The notes below the pieces were generated by a model. The model was not told where the DNA came from and did not search any database. It worked only from the letters and a program-made list of their open reading frames with translations. The position numbers were made by a program, and so were the translations under genes. A stretch of 64,000 bases of DNA from Bacteroidaceae bacterium (GTDB lineage Bacteria > Bacteroidota > Bacteroidia > Bacteroidales > Bacteroidaceae), in assembly GCA_017547165.1 (NCBI GenBank), contig JAFYQK010000016.1, forward strand, positions 1 through 64,000. Reading direction: 5' to 3'. Positions 1-8,544 of this stretch are shown piece by piece (positions within the stretch are counted from its first letter, which is position 1; each line of letters opens with the position of its first letter).

Positions 1-171
1 GACAACGGCAATACCACCCACCACCGGCACAGGGTACTTCTGCAGCTTACGCGCATCGGGGTTATCAACAAGATCCTTGTCTTTTGCCAGTTTCAAAATC
101 TTGAAGTAAATCCACCTTACTGCCAGAAAAGCAGAAAAGGCAGATACTGCTATTGAAATTAAGTAAAACAT
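1..171 (-). CDS. WecA/MraY-like polyprenyl-phosphate sugar-1-phosphate transferase (N-terminal part)
   Basis: Only the first 57 codons are present; the gene runs off the left edge. The frame opens at an ATG (169-171) with a hydrophobic first helix (residues 2-19). It continues into a loop with NPDARKLQ followed by PVPVVGG, the D/N-P-x-x-R-K-x-x-x-P-P-GG pattern found near the N-terminus of MraY/WecA/WbpL-type membrane transferases. These enzymes load the first sugar phosphate onto undecaprenyl phosphate, which would suit the end of a polysaccharide operon. Nine bases separate it from the upstream nucleotidyltransferase-like gene. The family is likely; the sugar cannot be told. Confidence 0.75.
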   Translation of the reverse strand, partial: MFYLISIAVSAFSAFLAVRWIYFKILKLAKDKDLVDNPDARKLQKYPVPVVGGIAVV

Positions 172-180
172 GATATGGTA

Positions 181-1275
181 TTAAATTTTAGATAAATATT
201 TATTAGAATCAAAGTAATTCCACTTCAGTCTCATTATATAGTGCCAGATTTTAAATATCGGCGACCACAATACCTCTGACGGATAACTCCATAGAAATCT
301 GCTGTTTCTTCTTATGCCGTTTATAAATAAAGACCATTCTGAGCGCCCCTCACTTCTGTTTATTCTCTCGTCATACTGTCCAAAGTTTCCTGCAATCAAT
401 ATCTCCTTCAACAAAAACTCACCCTCTTTCTCGTTGGGAGCAAGCAAAAGCAGTTCATCTCTCATCCCAAAGGCTTTCTGCAAAACAAACATCACAGCCC
501 CAGTAAACCGTAACATCCCCAAATCCTTCAAAACCGAGATGCAATGCTCACGTTCCTCATCGCTAAAACCCTGAGCTAAGACATAATAATAATCCATTAG
601 TTGTCTCAGACCTATCCCCTCACTAAATAAATGCCTGTAAATATGCACCAGCAGATATATCCTGTTAAACTTAAGCGATGGAGTAGGGAAGTCACTTTCT
701 GTTGCCTTGGCAAATTCCTTTTCCTTAATCTCATTAAAGAAACGTTGTAACCTATTGTTGCTGAAATAATTGTTCATCCAGGTTGGCGTAAAATGAACCT
801 CTATGTCAGTATAGCCAATTTGTATGAAATCAGCATGATGATAAACAACTTTACAATCCTTTTTGATGCCTCTTAAATATTTTGAAACAATCTTTCTTCC
901 CCCTTCTACCCATACATCAATATCTCCAGACATGCGGAAGTCACCCTCAGGGTACAAACTTGCAATCCCCTGACCCTTTAATATCAGCGAGCGGAACCCA
1001 TCCTCCAGGAAACGTTTTGTCACACTACGTGACTTGGCATTCATCTCCGCGTTTATCTCTTTTATTTTTTCTGTTGTAGCAAACCATTTTAAAAGCAGGT
1101 GCTTCGGTGGTCTTTGAGCCTCAGGTAACTTCTTAATCCCCAAAAAGGCAATACCAATCAAGGCTTGGCGAACAGACAAATCATATATAAATTGCCATTG
1201 TTCCCCTGTTGGGGTATTCGAAAAATTCTCTTTGTTCCCCAGCGCAATCTGTAACAGATCGAAAAACAGTACCAT
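181..1275 (-). CDS. Nucleotidyltransferase-fold protein (NTP_transf_5-like)
   Basis: A 364-residue protein when started at the ATG at 1273-1275; a TTG three codons upstream is the alternative. Residues about 97-123 carry LILKGQGIASLY followed by RMSGDIDVWV, which matches the K-G and G-D-I-D-V motifs of the uncharacterised nucleotidyltransferase family PF14907 (NTP_transf_5). The two acidic residues would bind metal in that fold. Such proteins recur in capsule and LPS loci, but their reaction is not established. It lies between a WecG/TagA-type transferase and a WecA-like transferase, so a role in modifying a glycan or its carrier is an inference. Confidence 0.7.
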   Translation of the reverse strand: MVLFFDLLQIALGNKENFSNTPTGEQWQFIYDLSVRQALIGIAFLGIKKLPEAQRPPKHLLLKWFATTEKIKEINAEMNAKSRSVTKRFLEDGFRSLILKGQGIASLYPEGDFRMSGDIDVWVEGGRKIVSKYLRGIKKDCKVVYHHADFIQIGYTDIEVHFTPTWMNNYFSNNRLQRFFNEIKEKEFAKATESDFPTPSLKFNRIYLLVHIYRHLFSEGIGLRQLMDYYYVLAQGFSDEEREHCISVLKDLGMLRFTGAVMFVLQKAFGMRDELLLLAPNEKEGEFLLKEILIAGNFGQYDERINRSEGRSEWSLFINGIRRNSRFLWSYPSEVLWSPIFKIWHYIMRLKWNYFDSNKYLSKI

Positions 1276-1309
1276 ACGCCTCAAGTTCGCTGATTGTCAT
1301 AAACATCAG

Positions 1310-2053
1310 TCACCCCTTCTGTTTCTTTCTCTTTAACTCCTCAATAAACATTTTTGGCAACATCACCAATATCCAGCCGCATCTCTTCAACTGCTTCTTT
1401 GGATTCTGCCAAATACGGTACAGAAACTCCATGTGATGTTTTGTTATCCACTGTGGAGCACGCTTTTCGTCGAAACCGCTGAAAAAGTTGAATACAGCCC
1501 CCACTGCAATCTGCACACCACTCTTCATATGCTGGTGCAAACGGTTCATGAACACCTCCTGTTTAGGAGCACCTAATGCAACCCACACTATCTCTGCCTC
1601 ATGCTCCTCCAGCATCTTTGCTATGGCAGGGTAGTCAAACTCATGCACATGACAATAAGGCAATTCGTAAAACAGCATATCCTTAACATCCGCATTCCAT
1701 TGCTCTGCAATATTGTCTCGCAACGAGTTCAATGTTTTAGTATTGGTGCCCAAGAACGCCATTTTATATTTACCCTGTTTCACCATATCCTCAAAAATCA
1801 TGGCACCGCAGTACTGCGACCTCTTATGGCCGTATATCCACTTAATATACATTGGCACCCAACTGCTATCGCAAATAGCAAACATGCTCTCCTGCATCAC
1901 CTTCATGTAAGCCTCGTCACGCTGAGCCACATTCAGCACAACACCATCTGCCACACAGATGTATCCCGGTTCACCACTCTTTATACGCTGAGCGATATGT
2001 TCATGAACCATATCCTTGTCAAACTCATACCGTATATTAAAGTACTTTTCCAT
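1310..2053 (-). CDS. WecG/TagA/CpsF-family glycosyltransferase (GT26)
   Basis: A 247-residue protein. The N-terminal half contains the family's typical stretch around residues 31-80 (YICVADGVVLNVA, then SWVPMYIKWIYG), followed by KMAFLGTNTKTLNSL and WVALGAPKQEVFM. These match the GT26 family of WecG (UDP-ManNAcA transferase) and TagA (UDP-ManNAc transferase), which add the second sugar to a polyprenyl-linked acceptor. This fits with the WecA-like gene downstream: together they could start the repeat unit. The C-terminus is basic (LKRKKQKG), suggesting peripheral membrane contact. The exact sugar is unknown. Confidence 0.85.
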   Translation of the reverse strand: MEKYFNIRYEFDKDMVHEHIAQRIKSGEPGYICVADGVVLNVAQRDEAYMKVMQESMFAICDSSWVPMYIKWIYGHKRSQYCGAMIFEDMVKQGKYKMAFLGTNTKTLNSLRDNIAEQWNADVKDMLFYELPYCHVHEFDYPAIAKMLEEHEAEIVWVALGAPKQEVFMNRLHQHMKSGVQIAVGAVFNFFSGFDEKRAPQWITKHHMEFLYRIWQNPKKQLKRCGWILVMLPKMFIEELKRKKQKG

Positions 2054-2086
2054 ATATTATTGCTTTAAATATCTATAAACGCCAAA

Positions 2087-2110
2087 GGGTTGGAACCGCC
2101 GTTCCAACCC
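2087..2110. terminator. Perfect stem-loop inside the polysaccharide operon
   Basis: A 10-bp perfect inverted repeat (GGGTTGGAAC at 2087-2096 and its complement at 2101-2110) encloses a 4-base loop. It lies in the 182-base gap between the GT4 gene (ends 2236) and the WecG-like gene (starts 2053). In the direction of transcription only a short T stretch follows, so it could be a weak terminator, an RNA-processing site or a stabiliser rather than a full stop. Confidence 0.5.
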
Positions 2111-2235
2111 ATATAAGTTTATAATCAGTAAGTCGTTGTTAGTTAACCGTTAATCGAAATTATAGATTTACATTTATCTCATCAAACAAAAGCAAGTAGT
2201 TAAGCATTTTCCTCTCACCTCCCAGTAGTTCAATT

Positions 2236-3384
2236 CTAACCTTTAACCGCTCTATCAAGGCACTCCACGAACCTTTGCTCAAACCTGGACAAAGTAAATT
2301 TCTCCATATACATTCTATATCCCTCTTCACCCATCTGTTTACGCAATGAAGGATTAGTAATAAGTTTCTCCAAAACTATTGCCAATCCATTTACATCTTG
2401 TCTTCCACAAACAAAACCATTCTCACCATCTATAACCATGTCAGGCACCGCACCTTCGTTCGTAGAAACGATAGGTTTGTGATGTTGCATAGCCTCAAGG
2501 ATAGTCAATGGGAAGCAATCCTCGAATGTCGGTTGTACGAAGACATCAGCCATCTCCCAATAACGTTCCTTCTCATCCCCGTATTTCGGACCATGATACG
2601 TAACACAATCATCCAATCTACGTTCACGCACTGCTTGTTCAAAGACAGAACGATTTATTTCTTTAGACTCGCTACCCACAAAGTTACAGTGAAAGTCCAT
2701 CCCCTTTTCCTTAAGTATCTTGCACGCATCAAGCAAAACGTAAACACCTTTGCTTGGAATCAGGTTAGAAAGGAAAAGGAGATTAACGGTTGGCGATGAA
2801 CTGGAAGCGACACTTCCTCGTTCAGCGTTATCTCCGCTAACCATTAACCGCTCACCGCTCACCGTTTCAGGTATCCCATTCGGGCAAATCACCACCTGTT
2901 CACGCTTCACAGCTTTCTCTATATCTGTATACAGATACCACGACAACAGCATCACGCGCGTATGATTATATATATATGGTATCAACCAACGGTATGGCCA
3001 ACGGTCTATACACTTGCTCATACCCTTGTTATGCTGATGTATCAGAACCTTGCACCCGAACAGTTTGCACAGCCACACGAATGGAGCATCCTTCAAGAAT
3101 CCCATCCCATGACATGTTATCGCAAGATAGCACAAATCGTAGCGATGTGATATCAGTTTGAGGAACAGTTTGAGGAAACTACCCACGAATCTCAATAGTT
3201 TCTTCGTCCCCCCCTTACCTATTTCATCCATCCTTCGCGATGTGGACAGGTTTACAAAGTCACACTCAAACTCACCTTGCACCAAGGCACTATCCTTGAT
3301 ATACTGGCTCACCATAGCAGAACCATGCACCGGCGGAGGAAGAGGGGTGATGAAGAGAATACTTTTAGTATTCCTTTTAGTCAT
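2236..3384 (-). CDS. Glycosyltransferase family 4
   Basis: A 382-residue GT-B enzyme. The C-terminal domain has VNLLFLSNLIPSKGV (donor-domain start) and ADVFVQPTFEDCFPLTILEA, the E-x7-E nucleotide-sugar motif of GT4. The start at 3384 is fixed by a 4-base ATGA overlap with the stop of the kinase gene before it. An odd segment near residues 173-190 (VSGERLMVSGDNAERGS) lies between the two Rossmann domains and is encoded by direct repeats of a GTGAGCGGT-type word (2834-2864 on the plus strand). It looks like a small repeat inserted in frame. The sugar and linkage are unknown. Confidence 0.88.
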   Translation of the reverse strand: MTKRNTKSILFITPLPPPVHGSAMVSQYIKDSALVQGEFECDFVNLSTSRRMDEIGKGGTKKLLRFVGSFLKLFLKLISHRYDLCYLAITCHGMGFLKDAPFVWLCKLFGCKVLIHQHNKGMSKCIDRWPYRWLIPYIYNHTRVMLLSWYLYTDIEKAVKREQVVICPNGIPETVSGERLMVSGDNAERGSVASSSSPTVNLLFLSNLIPSKGVYVLLDACKILKEKGMDFHCNFVGSESKEINRSVFEQAVRERRLDDCVTYHGPKYGDEKERYWEMADVFVQPTFEDCFPLTILEAMQHHKPIVSTNEGAVPDMVIDGENGFVCGRQDVNGLAIVLEKLITNPSLRKQMGEEGYRMYMEKFTLSRFEQRFVECLDRAVKG

Positions 3385-4280
3385 AACATGCATTCATATA
3401 ACTTTGCTCGTTCATTAGCTCCCTTTGACAATTCGTATTGAATTCGCCTTTGGGCAAATGCCTTCATATATGGTATCCAATTCTCTATTCCGAACGATGC
3501 GAAATACTTATCTACATACAACTTATGCTTCTCAATCAGTTGCAAGGGAGACATATCAGGTGTCAGCAAAGCACCAACATGGGTAACATATGTAAATATG
3601 TCATAACCTAATTCCCTTTCACCAGCCATCTCCCAATCTATCATTCTATACTCACTCTTAGTTGTCAGAATAATATTCCAAGGAGTAAAATCACCATGAG
3701 AGATACATGTTTTCAAATCTCCATCCCTTAAACCATTTTTGCTAATCCTAATCAATAAGTTTAGAATGTGCTCGTTCATTTCTGGACTCTTTGGATTAGA
3801 TCCCTCAACACATGTTGTTCTAAAGAAAACATACCCATCACTATGCTTGTAATCCAACAACTCTGGTGCCAATCCTGTGCCATGCAAGGATTTTAGAACA
3901 GAAATTTCATTTCTTGACAAATCCTTTGCTGCCTCCTTAGTACTATATTTTGCAAAGAAATGATTTCCATTCTGCTCCAAACCCAACATTGAAATCTTTT
4001 GCTCTGGTCCAGGAGTTCCCATATTAAATGAAAGTATACTACCCTTTGGGCACAAAGCTACAATCTTTGAATATGGAAACTCCATATCGGCATTATTTAC
4101 CAGACACTTGCTACGCACCAGTTTGCAATGTCTGTACATCCACCAATATGCTTTTATCATCATCAAGCGCAAAGGAAATCTGTTGTATGGATGATACAGA
4201 CCAAACAAAAAATCGCCACCCTTTATAGGGTCTGGGAAATAATAGTCTGTCCTGAATGTGTGAAACTTGTATAAATTCAT
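3381..4280 (-). CDS. Aminoglycoside-phosphotransferase-like (choline-kinase-fold) kinase
   Basis: A 299-residue protein with the kinase signature HGDFTPWNI (residues 195-203: catalytic loop with Asp197 and Asn202) and IDWEMAG (214-220: metal-binding Asp215). A possible nucleotide-binding Lys is near residue 111. This is the APH/choline-kinase fold. In a polysaccharide locus it may phosphorylate a sugar or an alcohol substituent, although resistance, homoserine and choline kinases share the fold. It follows the GT4 gene at 4317 by 36 bases and overlaps the next GT4 by four bases, so the three are co-translated. The substrate is not visible from sequence. Confidence 0.75.
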   Translation of the reverse strand: MNLYKFHTFRTDYYFPDPIKGGDFLFGLYHPYNRFPLRLMMIKAYWWMYRHCKLVRSKCLVNNADMEFPYSKIVALCPKGSILSFNMGTPGPEQKISMLGLEQNGNHFFAKYSTKEAAKDLSRNEISVLKSLHGTGLAPELLDYKHSDGYVFFRTTCVEGSNPKSPEMNEHILNLLIRISKNGLRDGDLKTCISHGDFTPWNIILTTKSEYRMIDWEMAGERELGYDIFTYVTHVGALLTPDMSPLQLIEKHKLYVDKYFASFGIENWIPYMKAFAQRRIQYELSKGANERAKLYECML

Positions 4281-4316
4281 TTTATTGTCTCAATGTTATG
4301 GTACAATCCTATCACT

Positions 4317-5534
4317 CTATCTATGAAGCACGTCATTATAGATGTCACTTATAGTTTTTGCCTTATCTTCCCAATTGTACTCCATCGCCCTTTTACGTGC
4401 CCCCTCAGACAGTCTTCTACGCAATTCTTCATTATCTGCCATTTCGCTAATTGCAGAGGCGAAGTCGCGAACCACCTGTGCCTTATTTATTATGGGTATT
4501 TTACGTCCACAATTTTCTGTTATAACATTGCTGAAACCACAATGATCCAGCGCTATCACAGGCATACCATATGAGAGTGCTTCAAGGATGACGGTACTTG
4601 TTAAGTCACTCAAACTTGTAATGCAAAACAAGTGGCAGCTTTGCATAATCCGTAAAGCTTCACTTCGTTCCACCCATCCATGCCATACAATATTTTTCAG
4701 TTTCAAACATTTGGCTTTATCCATCCATTCTTCAGTCTTTTCCCCTTTTCCTATTACATGAAGTTCTATGTCTTCACGCCCCTCAACAGCCAAAGAGTCA
4801 AGCAATAAGTTTAGCGCCTTACGTGGAATATGCAATCCGCTCCAACAAATACGAAGTCTTTCATTGTTATTCCGATGGGCATATTCATTGTTAGTATTTC
4901 CTTCAAATCCTACCTCTGGTATAATAATACTATCTCTATTGTATAAATCTTTTATTTTTTCCTGAATCTTAGCAGTTGCAGAGATTAAAATGTCAGTTTT
5001 CCTCATTGCTTTCTTAATACGGCAATTTGTATGCATCTGCCATGTGTTAATGATATTATAACACGTATAAAACAGTAAACCTTTTAACCCCATTGTTGGA
5101 ATCATACTCCATGGTACGTTTTCCAATCCACCAATAGGTCCCCATACAAATGGTTTATCCATTTTCCAAAGATATCCAGGCTCGCGATATCCCGCCATGT
5201 TTAATTGGTGTACAATATCAAAATGCTCCTTCATGTCCAACTCCTTCGCAAGTGCCAGAGCCTTCTTCTGCCATTCCTTATAAAACCAATAATAGGATGG
5301 AGGCCATATCTTTCTCAAAGTCTTATGCCTGTGTTTCCTTATAAAATAGAAATGGAAGTCCTTCTCTCGTTCCGGATGCTCATTGAAGAACTGCCGTATG
5401 TCTTTTTCAAACTTCCCCTCTGTTATTATATGCAGTTCATGCTTCTGCGATAGCGCATTCACAAACTTCCATCCCATACCAGGCTCACTGCCTTTGTATG
5501 GCGAACACGCATAACAATTAACCAGTACCTTCAT
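4317..5534 (-). CDS. Glycosyltransferase family 4
   Basis: A 405-residue GT4 enzyme. It begins MKVLVNCYACSPYKGSEPGMGW, with the glycine-rich acceptor-domain loop typical of WcaI/PimB-like transferases. The C-terminal domain has LRICWSGLHIPRKALNLLLD and CHLFCITSLSDLTSTVILEA with the conserved Glu of the donor site. No signal peptide is visible; it should act at the inner face of the cytoplasmic membrane. It starts 6 bases after the preceding kinase-fusion gene stops, consistent with one operon. Donor and linkage are unknown. Confidence 0.88.
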   Translation of the reverse strand: MKVLVNCYACSPYKGSEPGMGWKFVNALSQKHELHIITEGKFEKDIRQFFNEHPEREKDFHFYFIRKHRHKTLRKIWPPSYYWFYKEWQKKALALAKELDMKEHFDIVHQLNMAGYREPGYLWKMDKPFVWGPIGGLENVPWSMIPTMGLKGLLFYTCYNIINTWQMHTNCRIKKAMRKTDILISATAKIQEKIKDLYNRDSIIIPEVGFEGNTNNEYAHRNNNERLRICWSGLHIPRKALNLLLDSLAVEGREDIELHVIGKGEKTEEWMDKAKCLKLKNIVWHGWVERSEALRIMQSCHLFCITSLSDLTSTVILEALSYGMPVIALDHCGFSNVITENCGRKIPIINKAQVVRDFASAISEMADNEELRRRLSEGARKRAMEYNWEDKAKTISDIYNDVLHR

Positions 5535-5540
5535 CTTATT

Positions 5541-6860
5541 TTATAGCTTTGTATTGGCAAATCTTTTAGACATCATTTTGACAATTGCATCCATGGCAGC
5601 CTTAATACTTTCTTCTGGCGTTGTAGTGGTATCTACCCATACAGCCTTTTTATGCGTTGATGCAAAGTCCTTCAATACCTTAGTCTGTCTCTTCACCTCC
5701 TCTAACGATGTCTCTGGCTTGCGAGAATATATCTTTTCTGGGTCACCACCGAGACAGATAGTCAGGTCTGGTGCAGGCACAAACAAACCATATAATTTAA
5801 TTATCCAACTTGGTAAGTTTAGTCTTGCTCTACGCTGATCTATATAATAATCGTAATAGTATCGGTCAAATAACCAAACATGCGTTTTAAATGCCTTATC
5901 AAGAAAAACCTTCTTGAAATATCCCCAAGTATAGTCTATCCAGTAATAAGTCAAGCGTATTAACGAGCCAATAAAGCCAGATGGTTTAGAACCGTGCGGA
6001 TTGCTGCAGGCACCAGTTGGTTCATCCGCCTTCTTCTTGCCCATTGCTACAGCCAGCGACGGCAAATAGTTGGGACGCATGTGTTCATAGCGAATACCGT
6101 TGTGGAAAGCTTCATTAAGGACTGGTGTAATAGAATTTATTATAAAGCTCTTACCCGACCCATCTGTTCCAAGCACAGCAATGGTATAACCAGGTTGCTT
6201 GAAAAGACGTAATATTTTTGACAGGAACGTTGATATATTCTTTGAGGATTTACGTCTAATACCTTTTCTGCCAAGGTCAGTTAAAACAAGAATAGATTCC
6301 TTTAACTTATCACTTTTAATTGATTCATAAAGTGTATCTATGAACTTATCATCAAAAGCAGTTAGATTTTTTGCCAAACTGTTCCTGTCATATTTTTCCT
6401 TATTCTCAGCAATAGGAACGATGTACTTATCTTTGCACTTTCCATTATTCAAAATCTCCTTTATAAATGCAATAATATTGCTCAGAGAATCATCCAGCAC
6501 CTTTATTCCATTATAAATTCGGGTATTCTCTTCAATGGTTTCTTCTGATACGATTAGGTAAGTCTTATAAGTGATGGCACCAACGAAGATATCCATTTGT
6601 ATCCCCTCTTCTGTATTTAAGTAACAAAGTTTGGGACATGTATTGCTTGCCGTATAGGATACTAATGAAGCATTAAGCGAATTAGACACCTTTAATAAGA
6701 TTTCAGCTAACTTTGCAATATCCTTTGAAGATACAAAAATATCCAAATCACTTCCTCCACAACTCTCTGGCAAATACTCATAGTTGCGAAGAACAGCATA
6801 TCGTATCCCATTGCTATTCATTTCGCTAAAAAACTTGCCAACGAAATTATTACATTTCAT
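5541..6860 (-). CDS. Nucleotidyltransferase-like domain fused to thymidylate-kinase-like domain
   Basis: A 439-residue two-domain protein, started at the ATG at 6860, four bases after the stop of the previous gene; a longer frame would overlap that gene. Residues 20-43 (RYAVLRNY, then GSDLDIFV) look like a nucleotidyltransferase fold. Residues about 226-430 form a P-loop kinase resembling thymidylate kinase: Walker A GTDGSGKS at 231-238, then WLFDRYYYDYY, which corresponds to the DR-Y motif of TMK, and PDLTICLGGDPEKIY. Housekeeping Tmk lacks the N-terminal domain, so this is a specialised paralog, plausibly a sugar or lipid kinase in glycan synthesis. Its substrate is unknown. Confidence 0.75.
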   Translation of the reverse strand: MKCNNFVGKFFSEMNSNGIRYAVLRNYEYLPESCGGSDLDIFVSSKDIAKLAEILLKVSNSLNASLVSYTASNTCPKLCYLNTEEGIQMDIFVGAITYKTYLIVSEETIEENTRIYNGIKVLDDSLSNIIAFIKEILNNGKCKDKYIVPIAENKEKYDRNSLAKNLTAFDDKFIDTLYESIKSDKLKESILVLTDLGRKGIRRKSSKNISTFLSKILRLFKQPGYTIAVLGTDGSGKSFIINSITPVLNEAFHNGIRYEHMRPNYLPSLAVAMGKKKADEPTGACSNPHGSKPSGFIGSLIRLTYYWIDYTWGYFKKVFLDKAFKTHVWLFDRYYYDYYIDQRRARLNLPSWIIKLYGLFVPAPDLTICLGGDPEKIYSRKPETSLEEVKRQTKVLKDFASTHKKAVWVDTTTTPEESIKAAMDAIVKMMSKRFANTKL

Positions 6861-6864
6861 AAGG

Positions 6865-7383
6865 TTAACTTTTAATCTTAAGTAATTTAGCAGGCACACC
6901 ACCAATGATACAGTTATCTGGGAATGACCGTGTTACAACCGCACCTGCTGCTACAATACATTTGTTGCCTATATGAACTCCAGGCAAGATGATAACTCGG
7001 GTACCAATCCAACAATCATTTCCAATAACAATAGGTTCCTCTGGTTTTGCTCCTTGCATGTTTATAGGAGTATTCAAATCTTTGAATTCATGGCTTGTTG
7101 CCATCATTACGACATCTGGTCCCATTACGACATCATCTCCTATTGTTATGGTGCCCCCCAATCTTGCATTTTGACCTAACTGAGAACGGTCTCCAACTTT
7201 TAGTTTATTACCATTTCCAAAATAACAATTATCCTTTACAACAACATCTTCCCCACAATATGCAAGTAACTTGCGGACTGCCAAATATCTTAATTTGTAT
7301 CCGATTCTGTATCCTGGCATTGGTTGCATAGGTATATGCCTTAAAAAGACATAATATAGAAGTAGAACTATTGTTTTAATCAT
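6865..7383 (-). CDS. Left-handed beta-helix (hexapeptide) O-acetyltransferase
   Basis: A 172-residue protein started at the ATG 7381-7383; a TTG two codons earlier is less likely. Hexapeptide repeats run from about residue 55 (LGQNARLGGTITIGDDVVMG) to the end, including IVIGNDCWIGTRVIILPGVHIG and the terminal IIGGVPAKLLK that is characteristic of the maltose/galactoside O-acetyltransferase class. The catalytic His lies in ATSHEF. It probably acetylates a sugar of the repeat unit using acetyl-CoA. It sits directly after a GT4 gene (stop at 7391), in the same operon. Confidence 0.85.
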   Translation of the reverse strand: MIKTIVLLLYYVFLRHIPMQPMPGYRIGYKLRYLAVRKLLAYCGEDVVVKDNCYFGNGNKLKVGDRSQLGQNARLGGTITIGDDVVMGPDVVMMATSHEFKDLNTPINMQGAKPEEPIVIGNDCWIGTRVIILPGVHIGNKCIVAAGAVVTRSFPDNCIIGGVPAKLLKIKS

Positions 7384-7390
7384 TTTCAAA

Positions 7391-8497
7391 TTATATTATT
7401 TTTTCAACATTCTTAAAATACTCTTCAAATGTCTTAGGCATAAGATTGGGCTTTAATTTTAATGGTAGCTCTATTGGTTGTATTTTATCTAAAACACTAT
7501 CTAATATATTGGAGAATAATGCACTGTCATATGGATCAAAAACTTCACCATTTACACCTTCTTGAATAAGACATCTTGATCCAGCTCTATTAGATATAAG
7601 TGAATAGCATCCTGCTAACAATGCTTCGTTTGTAACTGCACCAAAAGCCTCTTGATAACTTGGCAGAATAAATATCTGCCCAACATTATAGAAAGCAAAT
7701 AAATTGTCGCCTTCCTGCTGTCCAACAAAAATTATTCTATTGGCATCATTAGCTATTTTTTTTAATTCTATTTCATAATCTCCACTTCCAACAATAATTA
7801 ATCTTATATCCTGGTGTTTTGATTTAAGTATTTCTGGAATAACAAATTGTAGATTTTTAAGTTTTACAAGTCTTCCAACAAATACAAGAACTCTCTTATT
7901 GCTTAGATTATATTTCTCAACATATCTGTTACTTATGCTTATAACATTTTTATATCTCTCTCTGGAAATGTCATCTTCACTAACAATAGGCATATATGTA
8001 CCTATATTGTGTTTTTTTTGGTAATAAGAAGCAACATCTTGATCAACACAAATAATATTATCAAATAATGGAATAAGGATTTTTTTCGCTATTGTATGCC
8101 TATATGTGAATTGCTTTTCTTTGTTGATAGTCATATCATAACTATCATCTATCATGCTTATAACCTTAATTTTTCTTCCGAAGAGTCTTTGTGTCATTTT
8201 ATAAATGATGGCTAAAATTGATACAGGTCCACATTCATTCACAAGTATAACATCAGGTCTCTCTTTCTTTAGCTTGCTCCAAATACCTTTAGGAAGGAAC
8301 CTCAAAATCTTATTCCTTTCAGCATAATATTCTACTTTGAAAAGATGTCTTTCTTCTAACTTTGTATTATCTAAAGTCTGTCCATTAAGACCTCTCTTAA
8401 ATACACAGATACTACATTGGTACTTTTTATAAATTGCATTAAAAAAATCTATTCGATAAGGAGCAATCGATTGATGAAACACTAGTAATTTCCTCAT
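7391..8497 (-). CDS. Glycosyltransferase family 4
   Basis: A 368-residue GT4 enzyme. It opens with MRKLLVFHQSIAPYRIDFFN, an acceptor-domain signature (P-Y-R-x-x-F/L-x-x-L) common in capsular GT4 proteins. The donor domain has NKRVLVFVGRLVKLKNLQF and QIFILPSYQEAFGAVTNEA with the E-x7-E pair. Codon use is strongly AT-rich like its neighbours. It precedes the acetyltransferase by a few bases. Specificity is unknown. Confidence 0.88.
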   Translation of the reverse strand: MRKLLVFHQSIAPYRIDFFNAIYKKYQCSICVFKRGLNGQTLDNTKLEERHLFKVEYYAERNKILRFLPKGIWSKLKKERPDVILVNECGPVSILAIIYKMTQRLFGRKIKVISMIDDSYDMTINKEKQFTYRHTIAKKILIPLFDNIICVDQDVASYYQKKHNIGTYMPIVSEDDISRERYKNVISISNRYVEKYNLSNKRVLVFVGRLVKLKNLQFVIPEILKSKHQDIRLIIVGSGDYEIELKKIANDANRIIFVGQQEGDNLFAFYNVGQIFILPSYQEAFGAVTNEALLAGCYSLISNRAGSRCLIQEGVNGEVFDPYDSALFSNILDSVLDKIQPIELPLKLKPNLMPKTFEEYFKNVEKII

Positions 8498-8544
8498 GAT
8501 AATACTTTTTCTTAATCTAATTCTATTAAAGAATTTCTGTTTTA

